DNA of 64,000 bases from Photobacterium halotolerans DSM 18316 (GTDB lineage Bacteria > Pseudomonadota > Gammaproteobacteria > Enterobacterales > Vibrionaceae), in contig NZ_KE384319.1 of the NCBI RefSeq assembly GCF_000425165.1, positions 620,001 through 684,000 on the forward strand. Direction: 5' to 3'. The stretch's first letter is position 1, and each line of letters begins with the position of its first letter. Both the position numbers and the translations under genes were made by a program. Of this stretch, positions 36,064-46,075 are shown in pieces. The notes beneath the pieces were generated by a model. That model ran no database searches. It was not told the origin of the DNA and saw only the letters and a list, made by a program, of their open reading frames with translations.

Positions 36064-37152
36064 TCATTCAAGCGTTTGCTGCAAGGCCACTTTCAGCTCT
36101 TGCTCGGCTTTCGCAATGACTTTTTCGGCCTGTTCGCGTTGCTGACGACCTTCTTTGACGCGGGATAGCGTGTTGTTCAGCGTTTCAATCGTCAATTGAT
36201 TTACCGCCTGCAGGGAGTCGAGATCCAGAATGCCGCGCTGGTAGTTTTCAGCAATTTGCTCTTCCAGCACTTTCAGGTGTTCTGCGTTTTTCACGTACTG
36301 TTTGTTGGTGTAATCCTTCACCGTCCGGGTGACTCTCAACGCCTTTTCTTTCTCGTAGTTGGAAATCGCAATCAGGAACTGACGTTTCCACAGCGGGAAA
36401 GTGTTGTGGATGATATCCTGAATATCTTCCATCAGCATCTTATTGCCTTCCTGCGACAAACGGATCTGCGGTGCGGTTTGCACCGCGGCAAGCCGGGTGA
36501 GCTCCAGATTGTGAACCCGTTTTTCCAGCCGCGCGACTGCCTGACTGGCATCACGGTATTTCTGTGCTTCCAGCGCATCGCCGGATTGAACAGAGGCCGC
36601 GTGCAAGGCCGGTAATACATCCGTGTTCAACTGACTGAGTTTGTATTTACCCGCGGCAATGAAGTGCTCCAGGCCTTTGAGCAACTCGAGGTTGTTATCG
36701 TACAGGCCATCCAATTGCGTGATATCGTGCGCCAGTTTCACTTCCTGCGCTTCCAACTGCTGCGACAACTGCTCAAGCTGTTGCTTGACCGAATCAAAGC
36801 TGCGGGAGAACTTCCTGAAGGAATCAAACAGCTCGCCAATCAGCGGCAGGTTCGCCAGAAAGCTATTGCCTTTGAGGCGGTCAAACGCGGCGCTGTCCAT
36901 CGACTCCACCATAGATTGCAGGATTTCTCCGGCATCCCCGGTATCACGGACCCGAACCTGCTCCAGCACGTTATCGGAAAACGCAGTGATTTTTTCCAGC
37001 GCCTCTTTACCAAAAGTGATGGTTGCCACAGCGTCGAAAGGATCAAAACTGTCAGACAAGGCAACGATTTCGGGTGTCACGTCCAACTCCGACAAGTCTG
37101 CCGGACTGGCTGAGCGGACAGGTTGCGGCTCAGGGTTCACAATGTCATTCAT
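36064..37152 (-). CDS. TelA-family (toxic anion resistance) protein
   Basis: A 362-residue, highly helical cytosolic protein of the TelA/KlaA family (tellurite-resistance associated). The conserved core includes FLANLPLIGELFDSFRKF (about 103-120), a long coiled coil (about 121-185), LLMEDIQDIIHNTFPLWKRQFLIAISN and a second coiled coil at the C-terminus (about 300-362). ATG 37152 (MNDIVNPEP) follows AAGGAG at 7 bases; the longer frame lacks a ribosome site. Last gene of the five-gene operon, 11 bases after the PLD gene. The biochemical role of TelA is not settled. Confidence 0.88.
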   Translation of the reverse strand: MNDIVNPEPQPVRSASPADLSELDVTPEIVALSDSFDPFDAVATITFGKEALEKITAFSDNVLEQVRVRDTGDAGEILQSMVESMDSAAFDRLKGNSFLANLPLIGELFDSFRKFSRSFDSVKQQLEQLSQQLEAQEVKLAHDITQLDGLYDNNLELLKGLEHFIAAGKYKLSQLNTDVLPALHAASVQSGDALEAQKYRDASQAVARLEKRVHNLELTRLAAVQTAPQIRLSQEGNKMLMEDIQDIIHNTFPLWKRQFLIAISNYEKEKALRVTRTVKDYTNKQYVKNAEHLKVLEEQIAENYQRGILDLDSLQAVNQLTIETLNNTLSRVKEGRQQREQAEKVIAKAEQELKVALQQTLE

Positions 37153-37163
37153 CTGGGCTCTCC

Positions 37164-37868
37164 TTAACTCGGCTGATGACAAGGAAAACGCTGCCACAGA
37201 TCTTCGAACTGCTGCTCGAACGCTGTCAGAAAACGGCGGTCATCCGTCAGCGTAATGTCTTCCTGATTGTATCTGGACGCACTGCGTGTCCAGTTGAAAC
37301 TGCCGTTGATAAGCCGGGTGCCATCAAATACGGCAAACTTATGATGCATATGATAAGCCGTGGTATCAATTTTCACGGCGACGCCTTTACGGGCCAGATA
37401 ATCAATGTCACTGCCAGCATCATTGAGTTTGTCGTTATCGGTGATCACCCGCACTTGCACGCCGCGTTCATGGGCCGCCAGAATGTGTTTGGTCAGCTCA
37501 TCATCCGCAATCGTAAAGACACAAATATCCACTTTACTGCGCACCTGTCGCAGTTGCTCAATGATGCCGCCCGCACAGTCACGCCCCGGTGAAAACCAAC
37601 TGGTTGCGACTTCTGCAATGGCAGCGCTGCGGGTGTTATCAAGCACTTTCACTACCCGTTCCAGCCAGCGAAGTACAGCAAGGGACTCAGTCCCTTGCTG
37701 TATGGCTTGTTGTGCCAGTTTGAAGCTCTGGTTGCGCAAAAAAGCACGATCATCATCCGATAAACCGGCTTCGACCAGCGATGCCTGTAAATCTCGGCGC
37801 TCGCTGTCGTCCAGCCGGCCATCGTCAAGCGACGCTTTCAGCCAGTCGAGCCACTGTTGCTGATTCAT
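37164..37868 (-). CDS. Phospholipase-D-like protein with a single HKD motif
   Basis: A 234-residue protein. The N-terminal about 60 residues are helical and acidic (DDGRLDDSERRDLQASLVEAG), perhaps TerB-like. The C-terminal PLD domain has one HKD motif, HHKFAVFDGTRLINGSFNWT (about 175-194), preceded by VDICVFTIADDELTKHILAAHERGV. Single-HKD proteins such as Nuc act as dimers, cutting DNA or phospholipid. Its ATG overlaps the stop of the giant ATPase gene by four bases, so the two are translationally coupled. Nuclease or lipase activity is inferred. Confidence 0.85.
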   Translation of the reverse strand: MNQQQWLDWLKASLDDGRLDDSERRDLQASLVEAGLSDDDRAFLRNQSFKLAQQAIQQGTESLAVLRWLERVVKVLDNTRSAAIAEVATSWFSPGRDCAGGIIEQLRQVRSKVDICVFTIADDELTKHILAAHERGVQVRVITDNDKLNDAGSDIDYLARKGVAVKIDTTAYHMHHKFAVFDGTRLINGSFNWTRSASRYNQEDITLTDDRRFLTAFEQQFEDLWQRFPCHQPS

Positions 37869-40800
37869 TGCAAATCCTCCGGTTTTACAGGCTGAGTGAA
37901 CCGCGCAACATGCTGATTCAGCATCGCTAATTGCTGAACAACTTGTCCGGCACGGTCACTTTCATCACCCATCATTTGCTTGCGCTGATAGGCTTGTTTA
38001 ATGTCTTCCCAGCGGGCTTTCTGTTCAGCGCTCATGTTGCCGCGCAGCTCTGCCAGCTTGAGCAGGTTTTCTTCTGTGCCATTGGCCAGCGTTTGCGCTT
38101 CACCCTGATAGTGATCCTGAAGCAGCGTATTGAGTTCATCATCCGTCATCACCGAAGCGATTTTCTCAGCCAGCTTGTTCATGTTCCGGTAAGAACCCTG
38201 CAGCTTAAACGGCGGCTCAACGCGATAGTCATCAGCCGTGGCCGCCGACAGAATGTACTGCTGATTCACCTTCAGAACCGTCTGCTGAACCAGCATCAGT
38301 TTTTGCAGCGTCGCCACAATTTCGTTGGCTTCGGTTGATGAATACGAGTGCGACATATCGCTCAGCGCAACGCCATCCCCTTGTGCCATTTTGACAAACC
38401 GGTACAGATCATTCAGATCGCGGGTTGCCAGTGGCGCCAGAACCGGATTAGAGGTGAGTGAGTTCTCAATGAAGCTCAGCTCAAACGCATATTGCTGATC
38501 CGACAGCATGTCACCCAGGTTATAAATATCGGCCCGGTTGGCCAGCATGTCCGGAATCCGGAACGCTTCACCGGTTTCGGTATACGGGTTCCCGGCCATA
38601 ACCACAGCGAACTTCTTGCCGCGCATATCATAGGTTTTGGTTTTCCCCTGCCAGGTTCCTTCAATCCGTCGGGTACCGTCACAGAGCGAGATGAATTTCT
38701 GCAGCAGTTCCGGGCTGGTGTGCTGAATATCATCCAGATACAGCAACACGTTGTTGCCCATTTCAAAGGCCAGATTGATCTTCTCAATTTCACGCGCAGA
38801 GTTCTGATCCGGCGCATCGGCCGGATCCAGCGAGGTGACCTGATGGCCAATTGACGGGCCGTTGACCTTCATAAAGACCAGTCCCAGCTTATGCGCCACG
38901 TATTCGATCAGGGTGGTTTTACCGTAGCCAGGCGGAGAAATCAGCAGCAGCATCCCCATCAGATCTGTCCGCTTCTTGTCGCCGACTGTGCCCATCTGCT
39001 TGGCAAAATTGTCACCAATCAGATGCAGGTAGCTGTCGCTGATCAGCTTGTTGCGGACGAAAGAGGTCAGCGGCCGCGGTTTGAACTCGTTCAGCCTGAA
39101 TTGATCTTTTGCCTGATTCAGCAATGCCGTCCGCTGACTCAGATAAGCTTCAAACTGAGGAACCACTTCGCTGCGGTGGTGTTCACAGCGCTGGATGAAA
39201 TCATCCAGTACCAGTGTTAATGTGCCACCTTCAACCCGATCGTGCTCGCCCAGCAGTCCCTGCACAGGACAAGCCAGAGAGAAGTCCACCGGGCTCAGCA
39301 AGCGGTCTGAATGAGTTTTGCATACCGCAATCGCAGCGGCTTCTACTACAAACGCCTCACCGTATTGCTTCTGAGCGGTGTAAGCACTCAACCATTGCTG
39401 ATGATCGGCAAAGGCGACATCCAGCGCCTGTTGCTCGCCGTTCCAGCCCAGACTGCGACGAAATTGCAGGTAATCTTCACTCAGTTCAAAGCCATCCTGA
39501 CTGACTTCAATCCGCACATCCGTTCCTGCCAGTAACCGAATCAGATAATCGCTGCTTTCCATAGCAGCCTGCCCTTGCACCGACTCGGCCAGCGTGTGCT
39601 GCAGCGACAAGAATGCATCCGCGGAATTCAGGTGCTCTTTCAGCAACTGTGCATTTTTCGCTTTTTCCTGCCAGCGATGCAGTTCCGTTTCCTCCTGCAT
39701 CATCAGCCACAACAGCGCATTGGCCCGCGCACGCTGGCTGAATCGCAGCAATCCGGCCTGTTCAAAGGTCGGCAGCACATCCTGCAATATCAGAGCGGCA
39801 TCGTGATCGTGGATCCCTTTGACATACCCTTCTTTGTAACGCGGCGCTGCAAAGCGCTGAACCAGCGGCAACAAGGCTTTGTCACGGCCAGCCTGATAAA
39901 GCTGAGCAAGCGACAGATCATCGGCCTTATTCATCGCACTGTGCAGCATCAGGTATGCCAGGTATTCACCGCGATAAACCGCCTCACTTTCAGACGACAC
40001 ATCAAGGCGCGCGATCTGCTGCAGCGACAGGAAGGTTTCATCTTCAATGGGCTGATAAAAATCGGTACCGGAAATATGGGTGCAAAGCTGTTTGTTATGC
40101 TCCACCAGACTCAGATCAAGCCCCTGCTGGTTGACGCTGAACTTGTGACGGCCCAACCGCAGTACTTTGCCGCCATCTTCGAAGATATCCTGATTATCTC
40201 GCAGCGAGCGCAGCGACTGGTCTTGCAGCGATTTGAGCTTAGCATCCAGACTGTCCGCCTTGACGCTGTCGCCCAGATCACGAATCGACTGCGACAGCTG
40301 ATGCAGTTTGAGCACCATGGCGTCGGTGGCGAAATAACTGTTCAGCGCTTTCACATCATCAAAACGGGACACCCGTTTTTCGACGCTGCCCATGGTGACA
40401 TTGGCAGCCTGCATCAGGTTCTGTACCCGGCGCTGCTGCGCTGCAATCAGCTGTTGTTTGTGATTGTCCAGCGTCGACTGAATCTCATCGCGCTTGGCGT
40501 AAATCTCCACCAGAAACTGGTCGAAATCGGCAAAGCGGGACTCGAGTTTGTCCAGCTGACCAACCAGTTTCGCCAGTTGTGTATCACACTCATCCGGCGT
40601 GGTCGCCTGCTCCATCGCACTGCTGACCGACTGCCCCAGCAGTTTGAACTGGGCACTGAACTCGGCCTGAGCCTCGTTACTTTGCAGGCTCTGTGATTTG
40701 TTTCTCAGTCTGGCCGACACCGCATTCAGTAACGACGAGACTTCGGTGGTGAGATCCAGAATCCGGGTCGACTGGGTCGGATCATCGGTTTCAATGTCCG

Positions 40801-42736
40801 TGACTTCTTCCGACACCAGCTGCAAGTCTGCACGCAGCGTGTCAACCTGCTGCTGAAGCGCCTGAATGTCTGCGGTCTTGCTGACATCCGCCAGCACAGA
40901 GTCTATGTCGTGAATCTGTTGCTTAAACGGCTGATACGCCTTTTCTTCCTGTAACAACGCCAGCAACTGCTGGTTCAACTGCTCGCGGTGCTGCTGCAGA
41001 TTGTCAAGTAAGGCATCAACACTGTCGCTATCCATATAATGCTGCTGACGCAGCGCCATGGTGGCCCCCACTTGCGCTTTCAGCTCGGACAGCAGGGACA
41101 ACAGGACATTTGCCTGCTCTTTGGGTGCCAGTTTGATCTTCGCAATCAGGTTGGTTACGACCTGCTGATGCTCAACCAGGGCCTCTTCAGCGTGACGCTG
41201 CATCTGAAGAACTTTGGCAAACTCATCGATGATCTTGTTTGCCGTGTCCATCAGACTGTTGATCACCTCACCCATGCCCAGCGCATAGTGATGATTCAGC
41301 CAGTGATAGTGATCCAGCGTGGTCTGACACTCTTTCAGCAGCACTTCAAAAGCTGCCTGAGTGACTTCTTCTGTCTGAGCCAGCTGGCAGATAGACAGCA
41401 CGGATGACAGTGCACGAACCAGTTCGGCATTGCCCAGATTAAACAGCGGGCTGGTGTTGTCAGCATTGGCATTCTGCGCGGCATAGTGTTCCGGGGTAGA
41501 AAACGGCGTATCCCAGATTCGCAGCGGGTGAATGGTTGACGCTTCCGCATTTTCAGACAGCTGGAATACCAGCATCCGGCCGTCGGGATAGAGGCTGAAT
41601 CCGTGGCTCTCCAGAGGCGCCGCAAATTTCTTCTCAATCATGTTATAGGTAAAGCCAACATAATGGCCTTCGAGCATGTTGAAGAAGAAATACAGGATAT
41701 CTTCACCGTTGGGGGAGGCAATTTTCTGGAAGAACTTCAGGTGCTGCCAGGGCATGTCAAACTGCTTGCTTTCACCGTTTGCCAGCACAAAACCGTGGGA
41801 ATACAACACACCATGATCTTCCGGCAGCGCTTTGGCGCTCAGCCCTAACGCATCAGCCCGGGTAACTGACTGGTTGATCGGGTTATAAATAAAATAGCGC
41901 GAGTGCTTTTCACGGTGCGGTTTGATTTTTAATGTGATCAGCTCACCAATGAAGGCGTATTCAATGAAAGCATCGGCAACACTCTGGTGCGGGTCGTCGA
42001 CCGATTCGCTGTAGATCCCTTTACCATCATCCGTGTTGTCTTCCACCTTGATGGTCAGATCGCCGCCAATGCATTCGACAAACAGCTTGTCGCGGATCGA
42101 CACGTGCGGATGAGTACCGGCTACATGATCGTCACGGGTTGTGGCAATCCAGTCAAAGTCATGCTGCTGAACGTTTTCCAGCTGTTTGTTACCCAGCGAG
42201 TCAATATATTCAATTGAGTTTGCATTGAGCTGGAAACGGAAGACTTTGCGGTCTTCGGGACGCATCCCGATCTGGAAGGCAATGTACAAAATGCTTTCCT
42301 GACGCGAGATCTGTGTCAGGCGGGCATCGCTGTAGTAAGTAAAAAGTTCGGTGAATTCGTGCAGAAAACGGGCATCCGTCAGAAAACTGTTTTCCAGCGG
42401 CAAAGGTTCAATGCGGAACGTGCCGTCCTGCTCGTGTAATTGATATAAACCAAAGACATCCTGTAGGGACGGAGCGGATTTCAGGCCGACATGAACCTGA
42501 TAACCGAACAGAAGCTGCTGATTGACCTGCGCCATATCAATGGGAATGGAGCGGGCTTGTGTCTGGACATTCGCTTTACCGACCAGTTGGCTTTCTTGGC
42601 CACCAAAGATTGTCTGACGATTCTGATTAAAGGTTTGAGACAGGGACTTGAGCTGTTTACCTTGCTGAAATAGACGGGATTTCAGTATTTCGTACGCCCC
42701 ACCCTCGCTCACCGCTTGTTGAGTTGTTTCGGACAT
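37865..42736 (-). CDS. Giant coiled-coil AAA ATPase (annotated elsewhere as DNA repair ATPase)
   Basis: A 1623-residue protein. The first about 430 residues form a beta-rich domain (NQQLLFGYQVHVGLKSAP, then WIATTRDDHVAGTHPHVS). Residues about 430-860 are mostly coiled coil. A further helical region ends in a MoxR-type AAA module near 1270-1450: Walker A PPGYGKTTLIEY, Walker B VLLYLDDIQHT and sensor-1 VVMAGNPYTETG. I know the family as DNA repair ATPase in database annotation, but I know of no direct proof of DNA repair. ATG 42736 (MSETTQQAVSEGG) is preferred over 42763. It lies between flotillin and PLD genes in the operon. Confidence 0.88.
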   Translation of the reverse strand: MSETTQQAVSEGGAYEILKSRLFQQGKQLKSLSQTFNQNRQTIFGGQESQLVGKANVQTQARSIPIDMAQVNQQLLFGYQVHVGLKSAPSLQDVFGLYQLHEQDGTFRIEPLPLENSFLTDARFLHEFTELFTYYSDARLTQISRQESILYIAFQIGMRPEDRKVFRFQLNANSIEYIDSLGNKQLENVQQHDFDWIATTRDDHVAGTHPHVSIRDKLFVECIGGDLTIKVEDNTDDGKGIYSESVDDPHQSVADAFIEYAFIGELITLKIKPHREKHSRYFIYNPINQSVTRADALGLSAKALPEDHGVLYSHGFVLANGESKQFDMPWQHLKFFQKIASPNGEDILYFFFNMLEGHYVGFTYNMIEKKFAAPLESHGFSLYPDGRMLVFQLSENAEASTIHPLRIWDTPFSTPEHYAAQNANADNTSPLFNLGNAELVRALSSVLSICQLAQTEEVTQAAFEVLLKECQTTLDHYHWLNHHYALGMGEVINSLMDTANKIIDEFAKVLQMQRHAEEALVEHQQVVTNLIAKIKLAPKEQANVLLSLLSELKAQVGATMALRQQHYMDSDSVDALLDNLQQHREQLNQQLLALLQEEKAYQPFKQQIHDIDSVLADVSKTADIQALQQQVDTLRADLQLVSEEVTDIETDDPTQSTRILDLTTEVSSLLNAVSARLRNKSQSLQSNEAQAEFSAQFKLLGQSVSSAMEQATTPDECDTQLAKLVGQLDKLESRFADFDQFLVEIYAKRDEIQSTLDNHKQQLIAAQQRRVQNLMQAANVTMGSVEKRVSRFDDVKALNSYFATDAMVLKLHQLSQSIRDLGDSVKADSLDAKLKSLQDQSLRSLRDNQDIFEDGGKVLRLGRHKFSVNQQGLDLSLVEHNKQLCTHISGTDFYQPIEDETFLSLQQIARLDVSSESEAVYRGEYLAYLMLHSAMNKADDLSLAQLYQAGRDKALLPLVQRFAAPRYKEGYVKGIHDHDAALILQDVLPTFEQAGLLRFSQRARANALLWLMMQEETELHRWQEKAKNAQLLKEHLNSADAFLSLQHTLAESVQGQAAMESSDYLIRLLAGTDVRIEVSQDGFELSEDYLQFRRSLGWNGEQQALDVAFADHQQWLSAYTAQKQYGEAFVVEAAAIAVCKTHSDRLLSPVDFSLACPVQGLLGEHDRVEGGTLTLVLDDFIQRCEHHRSEVVPQFEAYLSQRTALLNQAKDQFRLNEFKPRPLTSFVRNKLISDSYLHLIGDNFAKQMGTVGDKKRTDLMGMLLLISPPGYGKTTLIEYVAHKLGLVFMKVNGPSIGHQVTSLDPADAPDQNSAREIEKINLAFEMGNNVLLYLDDIQHTSPELLQKFISLCDGTRRIEGTWQGKTKTYDMRGKKFAVVMAGNPYTETGEAFRIPDMLANRADIYNLGDMLSDQQYAFELSFIENSLTSNPVLAPLATRDLNDLYRFVKMAQGDGVALSDMSHSYSSTEANEIVATLQKLMLVQQTVLKVNQQYILSAATADDYRVEPPFKLQGSYRNMNKLAEKIASVMTDDELNTLLQDHYQGEAQTLANGTEENLLKLAELRGNMSAEQKARWEDIKQAYQRKQMMGDESDRAGQVVQQLAMLNQHVARFTQPVKPEDLQ

Positions 42737-42796
42737 GCAATTACCTAATAAATCCCGCCTCATAAGAGGCGGGAAGCGTGGGATGATAGACGTAAA

Positions 42797-44884
42797 TTAC
42801 AGTTTGTCTTCTGAGTGAGTGCTCAGGGTACTTTGAATTTTCTTCAGCAATTCTGATGCACCGCCCTGTGAATTCAGCAGACCGGCCAGCGCGACATTAC
42901 TCAGGTCGCTGCTTTTCAGATCTGTGTTTTCCAGGATGTCTTTAATGTCCTGAGGCATGCTGCGCAGGCCTTCAACATATTCAGAAACCAGTGGATTCAG
43001 TACTTTAGATTCGGCAAACTTCGCATCCATTGAAGCAGCATCCATAATGGTACGACGGATTTGCTCCATGCCTTCACCACCGAACAGCTTGATGTCCGCC
43101 TGAGACAGAGCCTGAGCCAGCGCTTTCGCGTTCTCGCCCACCACAGATTTCTGCGCGTCGATACGGGCGATTTCCAGCTCTTTATCCTGTTGCAGCTGCA
43201 TCACCCACTTATCATGCTCGCGTGTGTGCTCATCGTACTGCTGAGCCGCTTCGAAACGAGCAGTTTGCGCTTCGGCTTCGGCCAGACCTTTCGCACGCAA
43301 TGCCTGCGCTTCCGCTTCACCCGCACTCTGCAGTGCGAAAGCTTCCGCTTCACCCACTTCACGGATCGCCAGTGCACGCTCACGTTCCACTTCAATTTCG
43401 GCCAGCCCCGTTGAGCTGATCACTTCTTTCTCAGCTTTCGCCATGCGCTCTTTCGCTGCAGCTTCACGCTCTTTCGCGATAAATTCCGCTTCAGCACGCT
43501 TGGTCGCTACGATCTGGTCAGCTTCTGCTTCACGGGTCTTCACAGCCAGTGCGTTTTCAGCATCACGGGTCTTAACCTTCAGCGCAGCGTCATTTTCAAT
43601 CAGCAGACGTTCCGCTTTCTCGCGGGCAGCGTCTTTCTCTGCACGGGCAGCAACCAGCAGTTCCAGCTGTTTCGCTTCTGCAATCGCTTCGGCTTCAGTC
43701 AGAGTGACACGTTTCTGACGGTTCACTTGTTCGTGAACACGCAGGTTCTCTGTCTCTTCCTCTTCGCGTGCAATCTTACGTTCAATTTCAACACGTTGAG
43801 AACGCGTTTCCGCCACAGCTTTGAGCGATTCTTCCACTGTGGTCTCTTTGTGCATTTCTTTCTCTGCCACTTCCGTTGCAGTACGGACCTTCTCCGTTTC
43901 AACAGCGCGTGTCAGTTCTTCCTGCTGGATTGCCACCTGACGCTGATTGGTAATACGCGTCATTTCGACTTCCATCTGAACGCTTTCGCGTTTCTTGGCT
44001 ACTTCTTCTTCGGTCTCCAGTTTCGCCAACTGCGTCACGCGTTCATATTCTTCACGCTTCTCGGAAGACAAAGCTTCTTCCTGCGCTTTGATAATATCAA
44101 TTTCACGTTTCGCACGCGCAATGCTTTCCTGCTCCTGCTTATCCAGTTGCAAACGGTTGGCTTCCGCTTCAACATTTTTCTTCTTGATGGTGGTGCGCTC
44201 GTCCTGACGAATCGCATTGGTTTCGGTATTCTTTTGCGCAGTGATCATGGAAATCTTGCGAATACCTTCAACGTCCAGAATATTGTCCGGGCTGTGTGCG
44301 TCCAATGAAGTCTGGTCAATTTTATCGATCACAACGTCATAGATTTTGAAGCCATCCATTTCGCTGCCGATCACTTCAACTACAGCATCACGGAAAGTCC
44401 GGCGATTAGTCAGCAGTTCTTCAAATTCAAACTGTTTGACGGCCGTTTTCAGTGCTTCAGAAAACTTCGGCTGGAAATGTTCTTTCAGACGTTCAATATT
44501 CGATGCTTCATGGGCGGTAAACAGCTTGGCAACACGAACAATATCTTCTTCTTCGTGGTTCACACCGATATAGAAATCCACTTTCAGGTCGGCACGAATA
44601 TTATCGCGGCAGTGCAGACCTTCGTACTCTTCACCTTCCTGATCTTTACGACCGCTGCGAATCACAGATATCTTCTTACGCGTGATATCCATATATTCGT
44701 GCTGGTTAATGACCGGCCAGACGAAGGTACCGGTCAGAGACGCACGGGTGGCATGCAGACCATTGACGATCAGTGCATCACCTTCCCCTCGAACCTTTTT
44801 ATATCTGGATGTGAGAAAAATTAAAATCAGTAAAAATATACCGACTCCAGCACTAATAAAGATAACGCTTGGAGAGATTTGCAT
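42797..44884 (-). CDS. yqiK: Flotillin-family protein, YqiK-like
   Basis: A 695-residue membrane scaffold. One N-terminal helix (VIFISAGVGIFLLILIFL) anchors it, the SPFH/PHB domain spans about 30-210 (ALIVNGLHATRASLTGTFVWPV; DKIDQTSLDAHSPDN), and a very long Glu/Ala/Arg-rich coiled coil follows (about 220-600; repeated A-E-A motifs such as GEAEAFALQSAGEAEAQAL). A short C-terminal tail contains LFGGEGMEQIRRTI. It matches YqiK/flotillin architecture. ATG 44884 follows AAGGAG. Upstream is its usual partner, the OB-fold protein YqiJ, 16 bases away. Confidence 0.93.
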   Translation of the reverse strand: MQISPSVIFISAGVGIFLLILIFLTSRYKKVRGEGDALIVNGLHATRASLTGTFVWPVINQHEYMDITRKKISVIRSGRKDQEGEEYEGLHCRDNIRADLKVDFYIGVNHEEEDIVRVAKLFTAHEASNIERLKEHFQPKFSEALKTAVKQFEFEELLTNRRTFRDAVVEVIGSEMDGFKIYDVVIDKIDQTSLDAHSPDNILDVEGIRKISMITAQKNTETNAIRQDERTTIKKKNVEAEANRLQLDKQEQESIARAKREIDIIKAQEEALSSEKREEYERVTQLAKLETEEEVAKKRESVQMEVEMTRITNQRQVAIQQEELTRAVETEKVRTATEVAEKEMHKETTVEESLKAVAETRSQRVEIERKIAREEEETENLRVHEQVNRQKRVTLTEAEAIAEAKQLELLVAARAEKDAAREKAERLLIENDAALKVKTRDAENALAVKTREAEADQIVATKRAEAEFIAKEREAAAKERMAKAEKEVISSTGLAEIEVERERALAIREVGEAEAFALQSAGEAEAQALRAKGLAEAEAQTARFEAAQQYDEHTREHDKWVMQLQQDKELEIARIDAQKSVVGENAKALAQALSQADIKLFGGEGMEQIRRTIMDAASMDAKFAESKVLNPLVSEYVEGLRSMPQDIKDILENTDLKSSDLSNVALAGLLNSQGGASELLKKIQSTLSTHSEDKL

Positions 44885-44900
44885 AGCCAACTCCTTATAC

Positions 44901-45521
44901 TTAGCTATTTTTCGCTACTATATAATGTTTTGTTGTTTTATTTTGAGAAACGATGATCACTTCATCGCCATATTCCATTGACATCTCCGGCTCAATCACC
45001 CGGACATCAAGTAAGAATTCGCTGCCGTTATGCTGCACGACAACTTCACCCCGGTTCTGGTTCACCAAACTGCTGTGAACCCGGCCTTTCAGGCCAATAA
45101 AGTCAACCTTGGCAAAGCTTTTCTTTTTATCAAACAATGGTGCCAAAGGTTTGAGCAACCAGGCGGCAATGAAAAGAGCCAGATAAGCCGTAAATGGAAT
45201 CGACACGACTTCGGCAATCATCATCCAACCGGCTTCTGAGACAGCATTCAGCGCTTGTGCCAGATAAAAAGAGACAATGGTTCCGGCAAAGAAGCTGACG
45301 CACAAGGCCACCATTAACGGCACTTTCGACAGAATCGGCGGCAGAATCAAACCCGCACCCGGGATATTCTCCGCATCAAACAGATCAACATCCGGTGCGA
45401 CACTTTCAACAATGTTGAATACCAGATCCACCAGCATGATGACCAAAAAGATCACAAAAGGAACGAAAAAAACATTCGTTGGAAAAGAGAGCAATATCGA
45501 GATCATTTCTTGAATGGTCAT
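44901..45521 (-). CDS. yqiJ: OB-fold membrane protein, YqiJ-like (NfeD-related)
   Basis: A 206-residue inner-membrane protein. There are three hydrophobic regions (about 14-38, 65-88, 96-120) and then a C-terminal OB-fold of about 70 residues beginning DFIGLKGRVHSSLVNQNRGEVVVQHNGSEFLLDVRV. NfeD/YqiJ-type proteins pair with flotillins. ATG 45521 is preferred; it starts MTIQEMISILL. First gene of the five-gene minus-strand operon ending in TelA. Confidence 0.88.
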   Translation of the reverse strand: MTIQEMISILLSFPTNVFFVPFVIFLVIMLVDLVFNIVESVAPDVDLFDAENIPGAGLILPPILSKVPLMVALCVSFFAGTIVSFYLAQALNAVSEAGWMMIAEVVSIPFTAYLALFIAAWLLKPLAPLFDKKKSFAKVDFIGLKGRVHSSLVNQNRGEVVVQHNGSEFLLDVRVIEPEMSMEYGDEVIIVSQNKTTKHYIVAKNS

Positions 45522-46075
45522 GCACACCAACTAATTTATAGAATTATCAATTTCAATTTATTTCAGGAAACCAGTCACATCTTGCGACCGTATATAAGGA
45601 AACGTTAAACAAGGTTTCTGGAATTTATCATCCCCATTCTTTGCCGACAATGACTTTTCCCCACATGAATAAATTGAAACATGACGTCGTGAGTCTGCTT
45701 AATTCGAAACGCCATCGGTCACTGTCAGATAAAAGGCTTATTTCTTACTTTTTTTGCTGTTATTTTCACTTTATAGACAGTGATTCTGACAGGCCGGTTA
45801 CTCCTTCAGATCCGTATCAAACTTTGCCTGTTGGAACCCGAATCTGAAATTCACTTTTCCGTCAGAAAAAATATCTTTCCTCAAATCTCGTTGCTGCCAA
45901 ACTGCGCAGGAACTGGAGGTGTAATTTAAAACTGAGGGGTATATATGAAAATCATGAAACTGATAAATTTGTTATTTTCTTGATGTTCCGGTCCTGATTA
46001 TATCGGACCGGACTTAAGGTAACAGGACGGAAAGGCGGTCATTTCAGCAATAAGCCGAAAGCTGAAGTCAGCAAA
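45522..46075. other. Gene-free region upstream of the YqiJ operon
   Basis: About 550 bases. No convincing gene; a 68-codon frame at 45641 has no support. A perfect 8-bp stem TCCGGTCC / GGACCGGA (45987-45994 and 46005-46012) lies 64 bases beyond the stop of the lipoprotein gene and may be its terminator. The promoter of the yqiJ operon must lie within this region. Confidence 0.5.

Noticed and set aside
43061-44824. Several plus-strand frames opposite the flotillin gene
   Set aside because: They are shadows of the Glu/Ala-rich coiled coil, giving Ser/Phe/Arg-rich peptides without ribosome sites.
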